NCBI GenBank assembly: GCA_030374805.1
Contig: JARGSG010000218.1
Location: 806,001-870,000 of the forward strand
Direction of reading: 5' to 3'
DNA from: Gracilaria gracilis
Lineage: Eukaryota; Rhodophyta; Florideophyceae; Gracilariales; Gracilariaceae
Length of the DNA: 64,000 bases
The notes beneath the pieces were generated by a model that searched no databases, was not told where the DNA came from, and saw nothing but the letters and a program-made list of their open reading frames with translations. Below, one piece after another: positions 20,751 through 31,700 of the stretch (position 1 is its first letter; each line of letters begins with the position of its first letter). The position numbers and the translations under genes were made by a program.

Positions 20751-21627
20751 CGGTCTTTCGCACGATCTAGGTCACACACAGCCAATTATGACTCGTTTCG
20801 CTTATGTCTACAGAGATAAACTTACGCGGAGAAACACATGGCGGGATAGCGTCCAACCGTTCATAGCCTAGCCCAATCATACTAACACCTTTAGTCTATA
20901 TCTGTAGCCTTAAACTTTTCGGTTCGAAAGGGTTAAGAGAAGTTTTTGGAAATATAAATAAAAACAATCTTTGTGTTATCGTCAGGGGCGTACTTTGGAT
21001 TACTTATATTCCCGGTTGGAAGTCATATAGTCAAATGTTTTTGGCAGCATTCAATCAAAGTAGTCAAGAAGTAGTCACTTCTAACTTGTTACGTTGGTAA
21101 AAGCGTTCTTGACTGTCCTACACAAGGTATTGGTAGTTTAGAACAAAACATGAGTCTCTTTAGAACCAAATTGGCACTAAAGCAAGTGCTACATATTGGT
21201 ACTAAAAAACAAGAATTTGATTTTCTCTCTATTCGGCTTTCTTTCAACGTAGCTTTGAAAGCAAATCAAGCTTTTATGTGCACTTTGACGACTTTTACTG
21301 ACTACTTTTCAAGCAATAAAGTCAGTTCATCATATTCATGCATTTTCTCTATGGAAGACAGTCAGTCAGAAATACGGGCTTGGTTTTAGTCTTTGCATTT
21401 GAAAGGTTTTATATTATATATCCATCAAATAAGCTTTAATTGACGGTACCAAGTAATTGGTACGAAGAGGAGAAAAATATTGTATAAGGTTGTTATGACA
21501 AAAAACATTTCAGGAGTCAACATGATTGGAAATCTAAAATGGGGGAAATCTGCGAGATTTCTTCTTAGTAATTTCATTTGTTGGCAGTGAAATGATCCAA
21601 ACAAAGGAAATGTCCAGACAGGCAACA

Positions 21628-21654
21628 AAATGCGCCGTGTGACACGGCGCATTT
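21628..21654. repeat. 13-bp perfect hairpin in foldback left arm
   Basis: AAATGCGCCGTGT is followed after one base by ACACGGCGCATTT. A slightly changed copy is at 27214-27240 in the right arm and related ones occur near 27927 and 62234, so it marks this repeat family. Confidence 0.7.
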
Positions 21655-22233
21655 GTACTGGTGAATATGGGGCTCAATGACCCCGTTTTTGAAACAGCTG
21701 TAAGCATTCTATGTATAAGCGGTAGATTTGGCAGCTACGCTAATTTTGAAAGAGAATACCAAAAATAAGCAGATTGTTAGTTTTCCTGCAGATTTTGACG
21801 GAGCAATCTATACTTTATCTCAAAACACATAGCTCTCTCTTCCTAGTAGGAGCCTTACGATTAAGTTGTAATAAAAATTTTAGGTAATGGGCCATGTGAC
21901 ACGAGGCATGTTTCATTTACGAAAACAAGCTTTAAATTAGATCGGTATCACGCCAATCAATTATAGTCTTGCAAAGTAAGCTTTGTAAAGGAAAATACCG
22001 CAAACTTCCATTTGAATTACTGTATTTAGTTTTCGGCACAATTCGAATGAGTTAGTTGTCTAAATGGAAATATACCATTGAACTACTGCTCTGTTATGGA
22101 CAAATTTGGAGTCAACTAACCGTAGTGGTGTGGCTACAACTTATCTGCTTTGATAGTTGATTCTTTTTGTTGTATTTTAGTCGCAAAGCTTTTACTAGAA
22201 AGACAAAGCTATGAAGACAAAGCTATGTGTTTT

Positions 22234-22453
22234 TGTGAGCACGAAAACACAGCATTTGTATTTGTATTTGAGTTTGTATTTGTATTTGAGTCTGCATTTG
22301 TATTTGAATTTATTATCGTGAGCTACTGAGTTCACTAGTTTGCTTACGTGACTGCATCTGTACTAAGTTCATCGTCTATAAAGACTGGGTGAAACAAAGC
22401 ACCATCACTTTGTTTCACCCCCAGCTCTTCTGTGAAGTTCAACTGTACTGAAA
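22234..22453 (+). repeat. 5' LTR of the Copia element
   Basis: Starts TGTGAGCACG and ends CTGAAA, so the 3' end is not the usual CA. It contains tandem TTTGTA/TTTGAG units near its start, a TATA-like box (CTATAAAG, 22376-22383) and a 13-bp hairpin directly after it. Confidence 0.9.
22376..22420 (+). promoter_or_regulatory. TATA-like box followed by a perfect 13-bp stem-loop in the Copia LTR
   Basis: CTATAAAG at 22376-22383. Stem arm GGGTGAAACAAAG (22387-22399), 8-base loop, arm CTTTGTTTCACCC (22408-22420), all 13 pairs perfect. The same structure is at 26975-27008 in the 3' LTR. It would lie at or near the RNA 5' end if transcription starts about 25-30 bases after the box. Confidence 0.7.
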
Positions 22454-22465
22454 GGTTATGGGCCC
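22454..22465 (+). other. primer binding site of the Copia element (initiator-tRNA anticodon-arm type)
   Basis: GGTTATGGGCCC directly follows the LTR. Its complement, GGGCCCATAACC, is the anticodon-arm sequence (with CAU anticodon) of plant-type initiator methionine tRNA. Priming from an internal half-tRNA fragment is established for Drosophila copia. Confidence 0.75.
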
Positions 22466-22584
22466 GCTCGCTTTTGCGCATCGCTAATTGTCTCTACATC
22501 TCAGTTTCTTCGCATTCTTTCTCCCTTCTATCTTCTCTCCTCTTTTCCTTGTTTCCCTTCTTGACGAATTCCCTTTTTGCAACA

Positions 22585-25500
22585 ATGGAAAGTGACAAAA
22601 TTCGCATCAAACCCTTCGAGGAGAAGGACGATTACAAACTTTGGCGCATACGTATTGAAGCCACTTGTGACGCCAAAGGAGTTGAAAACACTCTTCTTCA
22701 TTCGCGCAATCCTTTTGCTACTGATGATGAAAAGCGTGAAGAGTTCATCCAAGGCCAAAAGAAGGCCAGTGGAATCATTGTCTCTGCATTGTCCAATGAA
22801 GCATTAAGAGTGGTCCAAACAGAAATTGGTAACCCCAACAAAATGCTCAAACGGCTCGACAATCGTTATGCTTCTACGTCCACCGCCTCTCGCATATCTA
22901 AAATTTGTGAGCTGGTCACGCTAACGTACACTGACGTTTCGAAAAACCTTGGCAAACATGTGGACAAGATGGCAAGCTTAGTTGAACAACTCAACAGTAT
23001 GGACACTAGGCTACCTGAAGAACTCTCTGTTGCACTTCTAGTGGCATCCGTAAAGGCACCTCAGCTACATGCAGTGTGTGCTGCCATTAAGACTGTGTCA
23101 TCTGACAATCTGACTTGGGACTTGGTTACATCGCGTCTACTCGATGAACACCGTGCACTGCCCACAAACAGAACGGAACAAGCCCATGCAGCAAAGTCAA
23201 AGTGTGGTATTTGCAAGAGAAGAAACCACACCACGCACAACTGCTTTTTGAATCCGAAGAACCCAAAGAATCGTCTCAACTTGAACGACTCTGCAAAGGA
23301 CATCCGGACTAATGGCAGTTATCGCTCTGGTTCCAGCGATCAGAAGCCTAAAGACAAGCCTAAGTTTAACAACTCAGCACACTCGGGAAGCAACCATCGA
23401 ACTCGAGCTGCTGTCGCCCGTGCGATGCTGGCACGTCCAAGTTCTGATGAGCTACTTATGCTTGATTCGGGTACAACGACCCATCTCACCCCCGACCGTA
23501 AGGATGTCCATGGAATCGAATCATGCTCGATCCCTATTGCACTTGGTGATGACTCACAGATTGTTGCTACTGAACAAGGCACACGGACAGTCCAATGGCA
23601 GTACGACAACATGAATACTTCAGTCAACCTCAGCAACACATTGGTATCGCCCGATATCGCTATGAGCCTTCTTTCCATCCCTGCCTTGACCTGTAAGCAA
23701 ATTGCTGTCCTCTTCATGCCTGACGCGGCCTTTCTAATCGATCTTCAGAATGACTTTCAAATCATTGGAACAGCTCCGAAACACCCTGATGGCCTCTATT
23801 ACATTCCACCCTCTCCACGCAGCCATTCTTCGTCTCCCTTGGTGTCCAATTCAGCCCACACTGTCATGATGGCCACAATTCCAAAGGTGTCTCCCAATTA
23901 CAACCCTTTTGCCATTCTCTCCTCTCTTGAGGATACCTCTGACACCTCTGAAAGACTTACGGACGACTCCCTGTCTCTTTCGGAACTCAGTTCCGATGAT
24001 GAACAGGACTCCAGCTTGAGTATCAATGACGCTGCCACACAGGTGGATGATACCGAGTCGACGTCCGACACAATCCCTGTCGAGATCGATATCACTCCAA
24101 CCGAACAACAAATCATCAATCTTTGGCATGTTCGTCTTGCCCATGCTGGCTCCCTCGATGCTATTGGACGTATGCTTCGCAAGAACCTCCTCCCCCCTAA
24201 CCCGGAGTTCAAAGGTGACTGCCTCCCATGCACTCGTGGCAAATTTCGCAAGTCTTTTTCCGGCAGTCTTACCTCCCTTACGAAGCCAGGACACCTACAC
24301 GCAGACATTACTGATGCTGGCTCTCTTTCTAATGAAGGTCATCGATACTTTCTTATCATCGTCGACGAATGCACCCGCTTCATGACCGCCGCTCCGTTGC
24401 GTACGAAGGGTGAAGCGTCTAAGCAAATCCTGATCTTTATCGTTTGGTTCGAACGACAAACTGGCTTTCCTGTGCGCTCTCTCCACACTGATGGTGTCTC
24501 TGAATTCTTTCGCGCAAAGACGAAGCTTTCCGAATTGGGCATCACCGTCACCGAGACGTCAACCTACACTCCTTCTTCGAATGGTTTAGCAGAACGTCAC
24601 ATCGGTATTACGATCGGACCAATCCGCGCTGCCCTCCTGCATGCCCACCTTCCCAAATCCTTGTGGGTCTATGCCCTACAACAAGCCGTTGAAGCAAGGA
24701 ACCTCATTGTCCATCGCAGCACAAACCAGATACCGTTCGTTGCCTTGTTCGGTGAATACCCTCGCTATGCTAAGCATATGAAAGCCTTTGGTTGCCGTGC
24801 ACTGGTCTTACACAGTGAGAAGACACTTACCAAGTTGGATCCTCGCCTCACTGAAGGTATCAATCTTGGCCATACTCATGGCGGCATGTACCTCATCAAG
24901 ACAGCTGAAGGTATTGTTCGTACCAAGCATGTGAAGTTCATCGAATCCGACTTCCCTGGCCTTCCTGGTTTGTCTTCGTCCACACCGCAGCCTCTCCAGC
25001 CTCCTCCTCTGGATGACCCAACTCCAACGTACGGTTATGTTGATTCCGACTCGGATTGCTCCGAAGCGCCCATTGTAGACGACGCACCTGTTGACGATCA
25101 CAGCGACACCGCTTCTGTCTCATCCGTTTGGTCTACTTTGACGCACTACCCCGCCAAGCCTTCCACCTACGACAACGGACGTTACGCCTCTGATGACAGC
25201 TTTCCCTCCACCCCGCAGGCTCACGTTGCTCTTCCGCACAGCATCACCACTAATGATGAGCCCACTTTGAAGACTGCCCTTCGTTCTCCCGAAGCGAACC
25301 TTTGGCTAGACGCAATCAAGGAAGAATTCCGCACCATCACTGCCCTGGGCACCTATCGAGATGCAGACCCTGATCACGGTCCACCTATTCCTTCAGGAAT
25401 CATTTTACGTTTGAAACGTGATCACAAGGGCAATCCTTTACGCTTCAAAGCTCGTTTGGTTGCTCGCGGTAATTTTCAAACGGAGTGTGACAAGGACAGC

Positions 25501-26826
25501 TTCTACACCCCAGTCTTGAACTTTGAGTTGTTCCGCCTTCTCCTTGCCTACTCACAGGCACAAGGTTGGGACCGCCAACACGTGGACATCAAAGGTGCCT
25601 TCCTTCATGCTACCATACCATCCGAGAATCCTATCTGGATACGACTTCCCACGATTCATGGCATTGCCGAAGCCGATGGTCGCGTTGTTCAACTGGTGAA
25701 GTCTCTTTACGGTACTCGTGAAGCTCCCCGCCTCTGGTTCGAGAACCTTTCCGCGTATCTCCGCTCTATTGGTCTTACTCAAGCCCAGTCCCACCCTTGC
25801 CTTTTTACGTACACCTCCGCGGACGGTATGCTTGTTCTCTTGGCATACGTTGATGACATTTGCATCCTTGGCCCTGCCGTATTGACAGCATGGATGAAGC
25901 AGAAGCTATCAGACAACTACGAAGTCAGTGATCTTGGAAAGGCTAATCTCTATCTTGGTGTCTCGATTGATGACTCGGAGTCTGGTATTCGCTTGCATCA
26001 ACAGCCTCTCATTGACAAGATTGTCACGCTGTCATCTATGTCCGACGCGAATACAGCTGCCGCCCCACTTCCCGAAGGTCATTCTCTTTATGAAGCACGG
26101 CAGTTACCGAGTAATGAAGAAGCATTGACAATGACTAATGTTCCGTACAAGCAGGTCCTTGGCTCTCTGCTGTTTCTTAGCACCCGCACTCGACCGGACA
26201 TTGCAACTGCAGTGTCTATGTTGGGAAAGTTTGCTTCAAGCCCGCGCCCAGAACATTGGCAAGCCATGAAGCATGTTGTTCGTTATCTGAAAGGCACACG
26301 GACACATGGTTTACTCATTCCGCCCGATGTTAGGCCTAATGTCATAGCTTGGTCCGACGCAGATTGGGCACGGGACCTAGACAAACGTCGATCTAGGGGG
26401 GGTTATGTACTTTGTTTGGACAGCGTACCCGTGATATGGAGCTCGAAGTTGCAGAAGTCAACCGCACTTTCAACATCGGAGGCTGAGTTTTACGCTATGT
26501 CGGAATGTATCAGGGAACTGCACTGGGTTAGGAACATCTTCGAAGAGATTGGCAATCCCATCACCTCCGCGATTCCTTTATTTCAGGACAACCTCGGCAC
26601 CATTTGCTGGTCGAAGGAATACTTGGGACTGCGCAGAGTCAAGCACATTGATTTGCGCTACCATCATGTTTTGGAAGCTGTGAAGAAGAACACTGTTGAC
26701 ATACAGTATATTCCGTCTGCTCAGAACCGCGCAGATATTCTTACCAAGTCTTTGACTGGTTCCTTGTTCGTGACTCATCGCAATTCTCTTTGCAAGTCTC
26801 CCGCTTCCGGTCGAGGGGGGGTGTGA
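22585..26826 (+). CDS. Copia Gag-Pol polyprotein
   Basis: The ATG at 22585 (MESDKIRIKPFEEKDDYKLW) starts a 1413-residue protein. The frame extends upstream into the LTR, but no ATG occurs there. Domains in order: UBN2/DUF4219-type gag (1-220), CCHC zinc knuckle (CGICKRRNHTTHNC, about 210), aspartic protease (LMLDSGTTTHLT, about 290), GAG-pre-integrase HHCC (LWHVRLAHAG, then CLPCTRGKF, about 520), integrase core with D,D,E (LHADITDAG, then LHTDGVSEFF, then PSSNGLAERH), reverse transcriptase (VDIKGAFLHA and LLAYVDDICIL, about 990-1090), and RNase H (AWSDADWARD, then STSEAEFYAM, then RADILTKSL). It makes the capsid and replicates the element. Uninterrupted. Confidence 0.95.
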   Translation: MESDKIRIKPFEEKDDYKLWRIRIEATCDAKGVENTLLHSRNPFATDDEKREEFIQGQKKASGIIVSALSNEALRVVQTEIGNPNKMLKRLDNRYASTSTASRISKICELVTLTYTDVSKNLGKHVDKMASLVEQLNSMDTRLPEELSVALLVASVKAPQLHAVCAAIKTVSSDNLTWDLVTSRLLDEHRALPTNRTEQAHAAKSKCGICKRRNHTTHNCFLNPKNPKNRLNLNDSAKDIRTNGSYRSGSSDQKPKDKPKFNNSAHSGSNHRTRAAVARAMLARPSSDELLMLDSGTTTHLTPDRKDVHGIESCSIPIALGDDSQIVATEQGTRTVQWQYDNMNTSVNLSNTLVSPDIAMSLLSIPALTCKQIAVLFMPDAAFLIDLQNDFQIIGTAPKHPDGLYYIPPSPRSHSSSPLVSNSAHTVMMATIPKVSPNYNPFAILSSLEDTSDTSERLTDDSLSLSELSSDDEQDSSLSINDAATQVDDTESTSDTIPVEIDITPTEQQIINLWHVRLAHAGSLDAIGRMLRKNLLPPNPEFKGDCLPCTRGKFRKSFSGSLTSLTKPGHLHADITDAGSLSNEGHRYFLIIVDECTRFMTAAPLRTKGEASKQILIFIVWFERQTGFPVRSLHTDGVSEFFRAKTKLSELGITVTETSTYTPSSNGLAERHIGITIGPIRAALLHAHLPKSLWVYALQQAVEARNLIVHRSTNQIPFVALFGEYPRYAKHMKAFGCRALVLHSEKTLTKLDPRLTEGINLGHTHGGMYLIKTAEGIVRTKHVKFIESDFPGLPGLSSSTPQPLQPPPLDDPTPTYGYVDSDSDCSEAPIVDDAPVDDHSDTASVSSVWSTLTHYPAKPSTYDNGRYASDDSFPSTPQAHVALPHSITTNDEPTLKTALRSPEANLWLDAIKEEFRTITALGTYRDADPDHGPPIPSGIILRLKRDHKGNPLRFKARLVARGNFQTECDKDSFYTPVLNFELFRLLLAYSQAQGWDRQHVDIKGAFLHATIPSENPIWIRLPTIHGIAEADGRVVQLVKSLYGTREAPRLWFENLSAYLRSIGLTQAQSHPCLFTYTSADGMLVLLAYVDDICILGPAVLTAWMKQKLSDNYEVSDLGKANLYLGVSIDDSESGIRLHQQPLIDKIVTLSSMSDANTAAAPLPEGHSLYEARQLPSNEEALTMTNVPYKQVLGSLLFLSTRTRPDIATAVSMLGKFASSPRPEHWQAMKHVVRYLKGTRTHGLLIPPDVRPNVIAWSDADWARDLDKRRSRGGYVLCLDSVPVIWSSKLQKSTALSTSEAEFYAMSECIRELHWVRNIFEEIGNPITSAIPLFQDNLGTICWSKEYLGLRRVKHIDLRYHHVLEAVKKNTVDIQYIPSAQNRADILTKSLTGSLFVTHRNSLCKSPASGRGGV

Positions 26827-27041
26827 GCACGAGAACACAGCATTTGTATTTGTATTTGAGTTTGTATTTGTATTTGAGTCTGCATTTGTATTTGAATTTA
26901 TTATCGTGAGCTACTGAGTTCACTAGTTTGCTTACGTGACTGCATCTGTACTAAGTTCATCGTCTATAAAGACTGGGTGAAACAAAGCACCATCACTTTG
27001 TTTCACCCCCAGCTCTTCTGTGAAGTTCAACTGTACTGAAA
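26822..27041 (+). repeat. 3' LTR of the Copia element
   Basis: 220 bp, one difference from the 5' LTR by eye. Preceded by a G-rich polypurine run and followed by GTTTT. The last codons of the polyprotein overlap its first bases. Confidence 0.9.
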
Positions 27042-28140
27042 GTTTTGAGCTAAAGTATAGATTAATCAGTCAAAATCTGCAGATAAACTAACCATCTGCT
27101 TATTTTTGGTATTCTCTCTCAAAATTGACGTAGCTGCCAAATCTACCGCCTGTGCATAGAATGTTTACAACTGTTTCAAAAACAGGGCCATTCAGCAGTC
27201 TAATGACCCCTACAAATGCGCCGTTTCACACGGCGCATTTTTTTGCCTTTCTGGATAGATCACTTGTTTGGATCATTCCACTGCCAACAAACGAAATTAC
27301 TGAGAAAAAAATCATCCAGATTTCTTCAATTCTAGATTGGTAATCATGTTCACTCCTTAAATTGCCTTTTTTATAACAACCTTCCACAGTGTTTTTCTAC
27401 CATTTGTACCAATTATTTGGTACCGTCAATTATAGGTTGTTATCTGTACAACAAAGTAGAACAATTTTTTACTACAAAAATGTGGCCCTTGGTTTAGTGC
27501 AAATGTGGTTCTAAAGAGACCTGGTTATTGTCATAAACTACCAATAACTTATATGGGACAGTACAGAACGCTTAAATTAACGTAAATACTTAAAAGTTAC
27601 TATGTTTTGACTACTTTCACCGATTGCTGCCAAAAATGCTTGACTATATGACTTTCAACCATGAAAATATGTAGTAAAAATATGCTCCTGACTAAAGCAC
27701 AAAGATGGTTTTTGTTTATATTTCAAAAGACTTCTCTCAATTACAATTTTTCCCAGACGTATTTCTGAAAAAATTTCAAAACATAAGAACTGATTAGAAA
27801 CCTCATCTGGTTATCGAGGAGCTTTGCGACCATTTCTTTGGAGAAGCCCAGCTTCTCGAAGCTCTGATTTGTTGGTATTGTAATGATCTACTGTAGGGCT
27901 TGTCTCCAAAAAGAATGGAAAATGCGCCGTGTGAGAGAGTGTATTTTTACAAACTCTGCACCACAAAAGAAAAAAGGGTATTCTAAATATAAGCGGTACA
28001 TTTTAAGGGTGTACCAAGTTGTAGTTTTGAACTGCTTAAAAGCAGCTTGTTGCGCCTTTAAAATAGGGTTTGCTTTGAGAAAAGCCCTTGATTAGCTCTA
28101 CATTGGCTCGGTCCGTTTGTGAGTAGGAGCTTTGCTATTA

Positions 28141-28432
28141 GATGGCTACGATTTGTTTTTGCTCATGTTCTGGCAGTCAGCTTTATAAAAACGTACTATG
28201 TGCTTCACAAGAGATTCAAGTGAAAGCATTCCAGAAACAGTTTATATACATTTGTTGCCCGCCCGCAGGTCCATTTCGCCAGGAGCCCCCCCAGGGGTCT
28301 GTCAGTTAACCCAAGCCACAGACGGGGTGGTTGCAAAACGCTCATCTCCATCTCTTTGACCCAAATGGACAAGGCTGTTGCTCGGAGTGCGCACCACACG
28401 CCGAACGCGGGCGGATACTAATTGCAAACAAC
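28141..28432. other. short unassigned stretch between the foldback element and Gypsy G3
   Basis: No gene. GTCCATTT near 28269 and AAATGGAC near 28362 form a small inverted repeat around a C/G-rich core, possibly a remnant of another small element. Confidence 0.3.
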
Positions 28433-28785
28433 TGTTGATATCACCAGCAATGCTAAAGCCGCAGACTCACCACAATAGTATTGTGGGTTTCCGTTTTAGG
28501 AAACAAGTCCAAACACTAGCCACGTAGTCGTGGGTAGAGGACTACATGGACAGGTACCTTTTCAGGAAGCAAGTCCAAACGCAAGCCACGCAATAGTGAG
28601 CAGCGCATTACGTAGGTTGCAAAACACGCAACAAGTTAAAGAATAAAAAGCCCCGCCCTCGGAGAAAGAACTTCGAGGAACGGGAGGCATCCTTGGCAGA
28701 GTCTGCTAAGGTCTTGTGCCTGCTCTTTGCGTTTGCTTGCCCGTAGGACGCGCCTGTGTGTTTTTAGCAGTGTGATCGATCAACA
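28433..28785 (+). repeat. 5' LTR of Gypsy G3
   Basis: Starts TGTTGAT and ends ATCAACA. It contains an imperfect internal duplication of about 75 bp (both units share AAGTCCAAACNCNAGCCACG), which may be a repeated enhancer, a TATA-like ATAAAAAG box, and stem-loops downstream. Confidence 0.9.
28643..28721 (+). promoter_or_regulatory. TATA-like box and stem-loops in the G3 LTR
   Basis: AATAAAAAG at 28642-28650. Stem CCTCGGAG (28657-28664) with CTTCGAGG (28671-28678), eight pairs including one G-U. A second stem at 28691-28711 (CCTTGGCAGA with TCTGCTAAGG) is enclosed by AGGCA (28685-28689) with TGCCT (28717-28721). Repeated in the 3' LTR. Confidence 0.55.
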
Positions 28786-28795
28786 AAGCGCTTTG
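28784..28795. other. 12-bp palindrome at the G3 primer-site position
   Basis: CAAAGCGCTTTG overlaps the last bases of the 5' LTR and lies where a TGG-type tRNA primer site is expected. The same palindrome follows the 5' LTRs of GX and G6. Confidence 0.7.
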
Positions 28796-31700
28796 TGACG
28801 TCAAATCGTACCGAGCCGCTGCGAAAGGAAGACATGTCGACGTACGGACTGGTGAACACCATCCAGGCGCCAACGCTAAAAAAAGCGACCCGACCCGAAC
28901 TCATTAAGTTCGAAACAGATTACGCGGCATACGTAGACCGCGTAAATGATGTCAATGCAGGAAGCCCTGCAAATCAACGTTTGAAAGCTGCCTTTGTCCA
29001 GCAATGCATCCAGCCCAAGTTGCTAAACAGCCTTTGCATTTTGGGCCGAATCGAAGGCGCCTCCAAGGCCGAAGAAGCTACAAACGAAGCAGTACAGTCC
29101 TGGTTCGAGTCTCGACTCGCTCACTCTTCAAAAGACCTCAACGAACGAGTTGAAGAGGCCTTATCAGGAATCAAGTACTCACCGTCAACGCGAAATCCGG
29201 CTGGAGCTGCGGAGCAATTCGTGCTGGATTTTATCACTGCGCTCGACGAGCACAACGCGTCGGAGGTTATCACAGAATCCGATCGCTGTAAACAGCTTGT
29301 TTTCAAGCTGACACAGAAGCTCGAACCCCCGGAACTCAAGCAACTTGTCAAAGATCAGATTGGTATGTGGACTGCCGCACAGAAAGGGAATTTGACTTTC
29401 TATGCCAACAACCTGGCTACGCTCTGGACCCAAGTCCAGGCCGTTCAGTCGGCAACATCTAAGTTGAGAAGAAAGCAGGCGCACTCGCACAAGCGAAATG
29501 CGCGAAGCAGCAGTAACGAACCACCCGCAAAGTTCTCTAGGCCAAACCGGCCTGTGCGGGAGAGGCTGGGGCAAAGAGCACCATCTGGAAATGGAAAAGC
29601 AGGCAAGCGTTCAGACGAATGGACAAAGCCTTGCTTGAATACCGAGGAATTCAAAGGCATTTACCCCATCAGCAAATGCCCTGTTACTTCGAAATTTAAA
29701 AAGAAAGAACTCTTGGACAAGCATTTTGCTGAGAAGAAGAGTCGGGCTAAAATTTCGTCTATCCGTCTACCCTCTAAAGCCAGCCCGAACGAAGAGGAAG
29801 GAAGGTACGCGGTCCTTCTGAACGATGTGGAGGAAGTCGCACTGGGAAACTCAGGAGCAGATTTCTCAACCATATCGTCCAATGTTTTCAGAAACATTCT
29901 GGAAAAGCACCCCGACACGGCGTACGAGCAGCTTGCACGTCCAATGGTGCTCGAACCAGCTCTTACAGGTGGAGTGCCAGACAAAACGTCAACCGCTTCC
30001 AGGAAGACCTGGCTATCGTTAACAATCATTTTGCCCAACACGGAACTGCCAGTACGCATATCGGAAGTAGAATTCCTCATCGCCGATGAGGACATGGCGG
30101 AAGTACTTCTCGGGCGTTCTCTCCGCAAGGCCATGGGTTTCGATCTGAAGGCCCACCTACAGAAGGTGGGGCCCAGAATAGATGGCATGTCCGAATCAGA
30201 ACTCAAGGTGGGGAACGGCCGTCTATCAGCCGTAAATTTCAGAGGTATTAGCTACCAAGCAGTCGACGATGACCCTATAGATCTTCCCGAGAGCCTCCAA
30301 GCCGGATTCGGGAACGACACGCCAGAGTCAATCGACGACGCTTTGGAAAGTGCAGTGAGCACTGCGAGGAGCAACAAGATGTCAAGCGAAGGCACTATCA
30401 CACTTCGCAATGTCCTAGAGTAACATCGCGAGTGTTTTGCAATCAAACTGGGCGCGCATCCGCCCGCCAATGTGCGTCCACTTTCTATCAAACTGAAGCC
30501 AAACGTTAAACCATTCCGCTCCGCACAACGGAGGTACGCTCCGAACCAGAGAGTATTCATCAAACATACGATCCGTGGATCTCCGCGGAACAAACACGAG
30601 AACTCTTCAGCTCCAGTCAGCAATGACGCACCTCGAATCTCAGCTGCAGAACTGTAGCGGCAGTACATGCTTTGTCAACTTGGATTTCACGCAAGGATAT
30701 TGGCAAATCCCGCTCGACAACGCCTCGCAAGAAATCATGTCGATCCAAACTCCTGACGGCATATATTCACCAACACGGATGTTGCAAGGAGGAACGGATT
30801 CTGGCAACCACTTTCAGAGTGTCACTAGCGAGAAATTCGAGAGCAGAGTTCAGAGAATGATACAGTGGCTTGATGATTTTTTACTCTACGCTCGAGACGA
30901 GCGGCAGCTACTAGAAGACATCAAGATTTTCTTTCAAGTCTGCAAGGAAGTGGGTTTCAAGGTAAACCCTGCGAAATCTTGTTTCTTTACCAAAGAGGTC
31001 AAATTCTGTGGTAGGATTATATCGGCTGAAGGCGTGCGTTTCGACCCGCGTAACCTGGCAGCGCTTCTGAACATGAAGCAACCTCAAATGGGAAACGAGC
31101 TACAGCAACTCATGTGCGCCACGAACTGGATGAGGAGCGCCATTCCCAACTACGCGAAAGTGGTACAGCCCCTTCATGGCCTACTGGAGGAAACCTACAA
31201 GAAGGCAGGTAAAAGAACAAAGAAGGCCGTGGAGAAGATCCGCATCAGCGACTCGTGGGGGACAGAGCACACAGAAGCGTTTACGGAGATCATCGCACAG
31301 CTAGCCACTGCTACAAAACTCTCTCTTCCAAGAGAAAGGTACAGAACCTGCCTATTCACGGACGCATCGAACACTCATTGGTCCGCCGTACTGACTCAGT
31401 CTCCAGAAGAAGATCAGAGGAAGCCAGTCGAGGTGCAAACCCACGAACCAATGTGTTTCCTGTCGGGCGCATTTAGTGGCTCGGCTGAAAGATGGAGCGT
31501 CCTGGAGAAGGAAGGTTTAGCAATAGTCGAGGCAATGTGCAGATTAGATTACCTCACAGCAGGTCGAACTACCCACATCTACACCGACCACGCCAACCTT
31601 GTCTATATCTACGACCCGTACGGCCAGAATCCCGGCATCGCGCGCCACACCGCTAGCAAGTTGATGCGTTGGGCTTTGAAACTCAGCGCGTTCAGGTACG

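Larger units (their letters stand above)
16853..20932 (-). mobile_element. piggyBac-like DNA transposon PB1
   Basis: A 4080-bp element flanked by TTAA at 16849-16852 and 20933-20936, the invariant piggyBac target. The left end starts CCTTTTTAAAAG and the right end, read inward, starts CCCTTTCGAACC, matching the usual CCY start with weak inverted repeats. Deleting it rejoins the foldback arm, which matches the uninterrupted opposite arm, so the boundaries are secure. It carries a broken transposase on minus (18554-20750) and a second gene on plus (17910-18551) that converges on it. Confidence 0.85.
22234..27041 (+). mobile_element. Copia-type LTR retrotransposon, looks whole and very young
   Basis: A 4808-bp element with 220-bp LTRs (22234-22453 and 26822-27041) that differ at one position by eye. 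It is flanked by GTTTT on both sides (22229-22233 and 27042-27046). A primer site complementary to the anticodon arm of initiator tRNA follows the 5' LTR, and a G-rich polypurine run (GAGGGGGG) precedes the 3' LTR. One uninterrupted Gag-Pol frame fills the interior in Copia order (integrase before reverse transcriptase). It inserted near the centre of the foldback element. No obvious break is visible. The single LTR difference implies a very recent insertion. Confidence 0.93.
16590..28140. mobile_element. long inverted-repeat (foldback) element containing a piggyBac-like and a Copia insertion
   Basis: Left arm: about 16590-16852 and 20937-21840. Right arm: about 22214-22233 and 27042-28000. 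The right arm read in reverse complement follows the left arm: AAAATGTACCGCTTATATT at 16670, the block ATGAGGTTTCTAAT near 16782, the segment after the piggyBac site (GAGAAGT...AATATAAA), the CGCCGTGT hairpin at 21628, and GTTTTGAGATAAAG near the centre all have inverted partners. Arms are over 1 kb and imperfect. The original spacer (about 21840-22213) is non-coding. No transposase belongs to it, so it is probably non-autonomous. Its family is unknown. A single-arm relative lies at about 62230-62465. Confidence 0.7.

Noticed and set aside
22432-22584. N-terminal extension of the Copia polyprotein into the LTR
   Set aside because: It would begin at a GTG within the LTR and read through the primer site. 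The first ATG is at 22585 and starts a typical gag N terminus.
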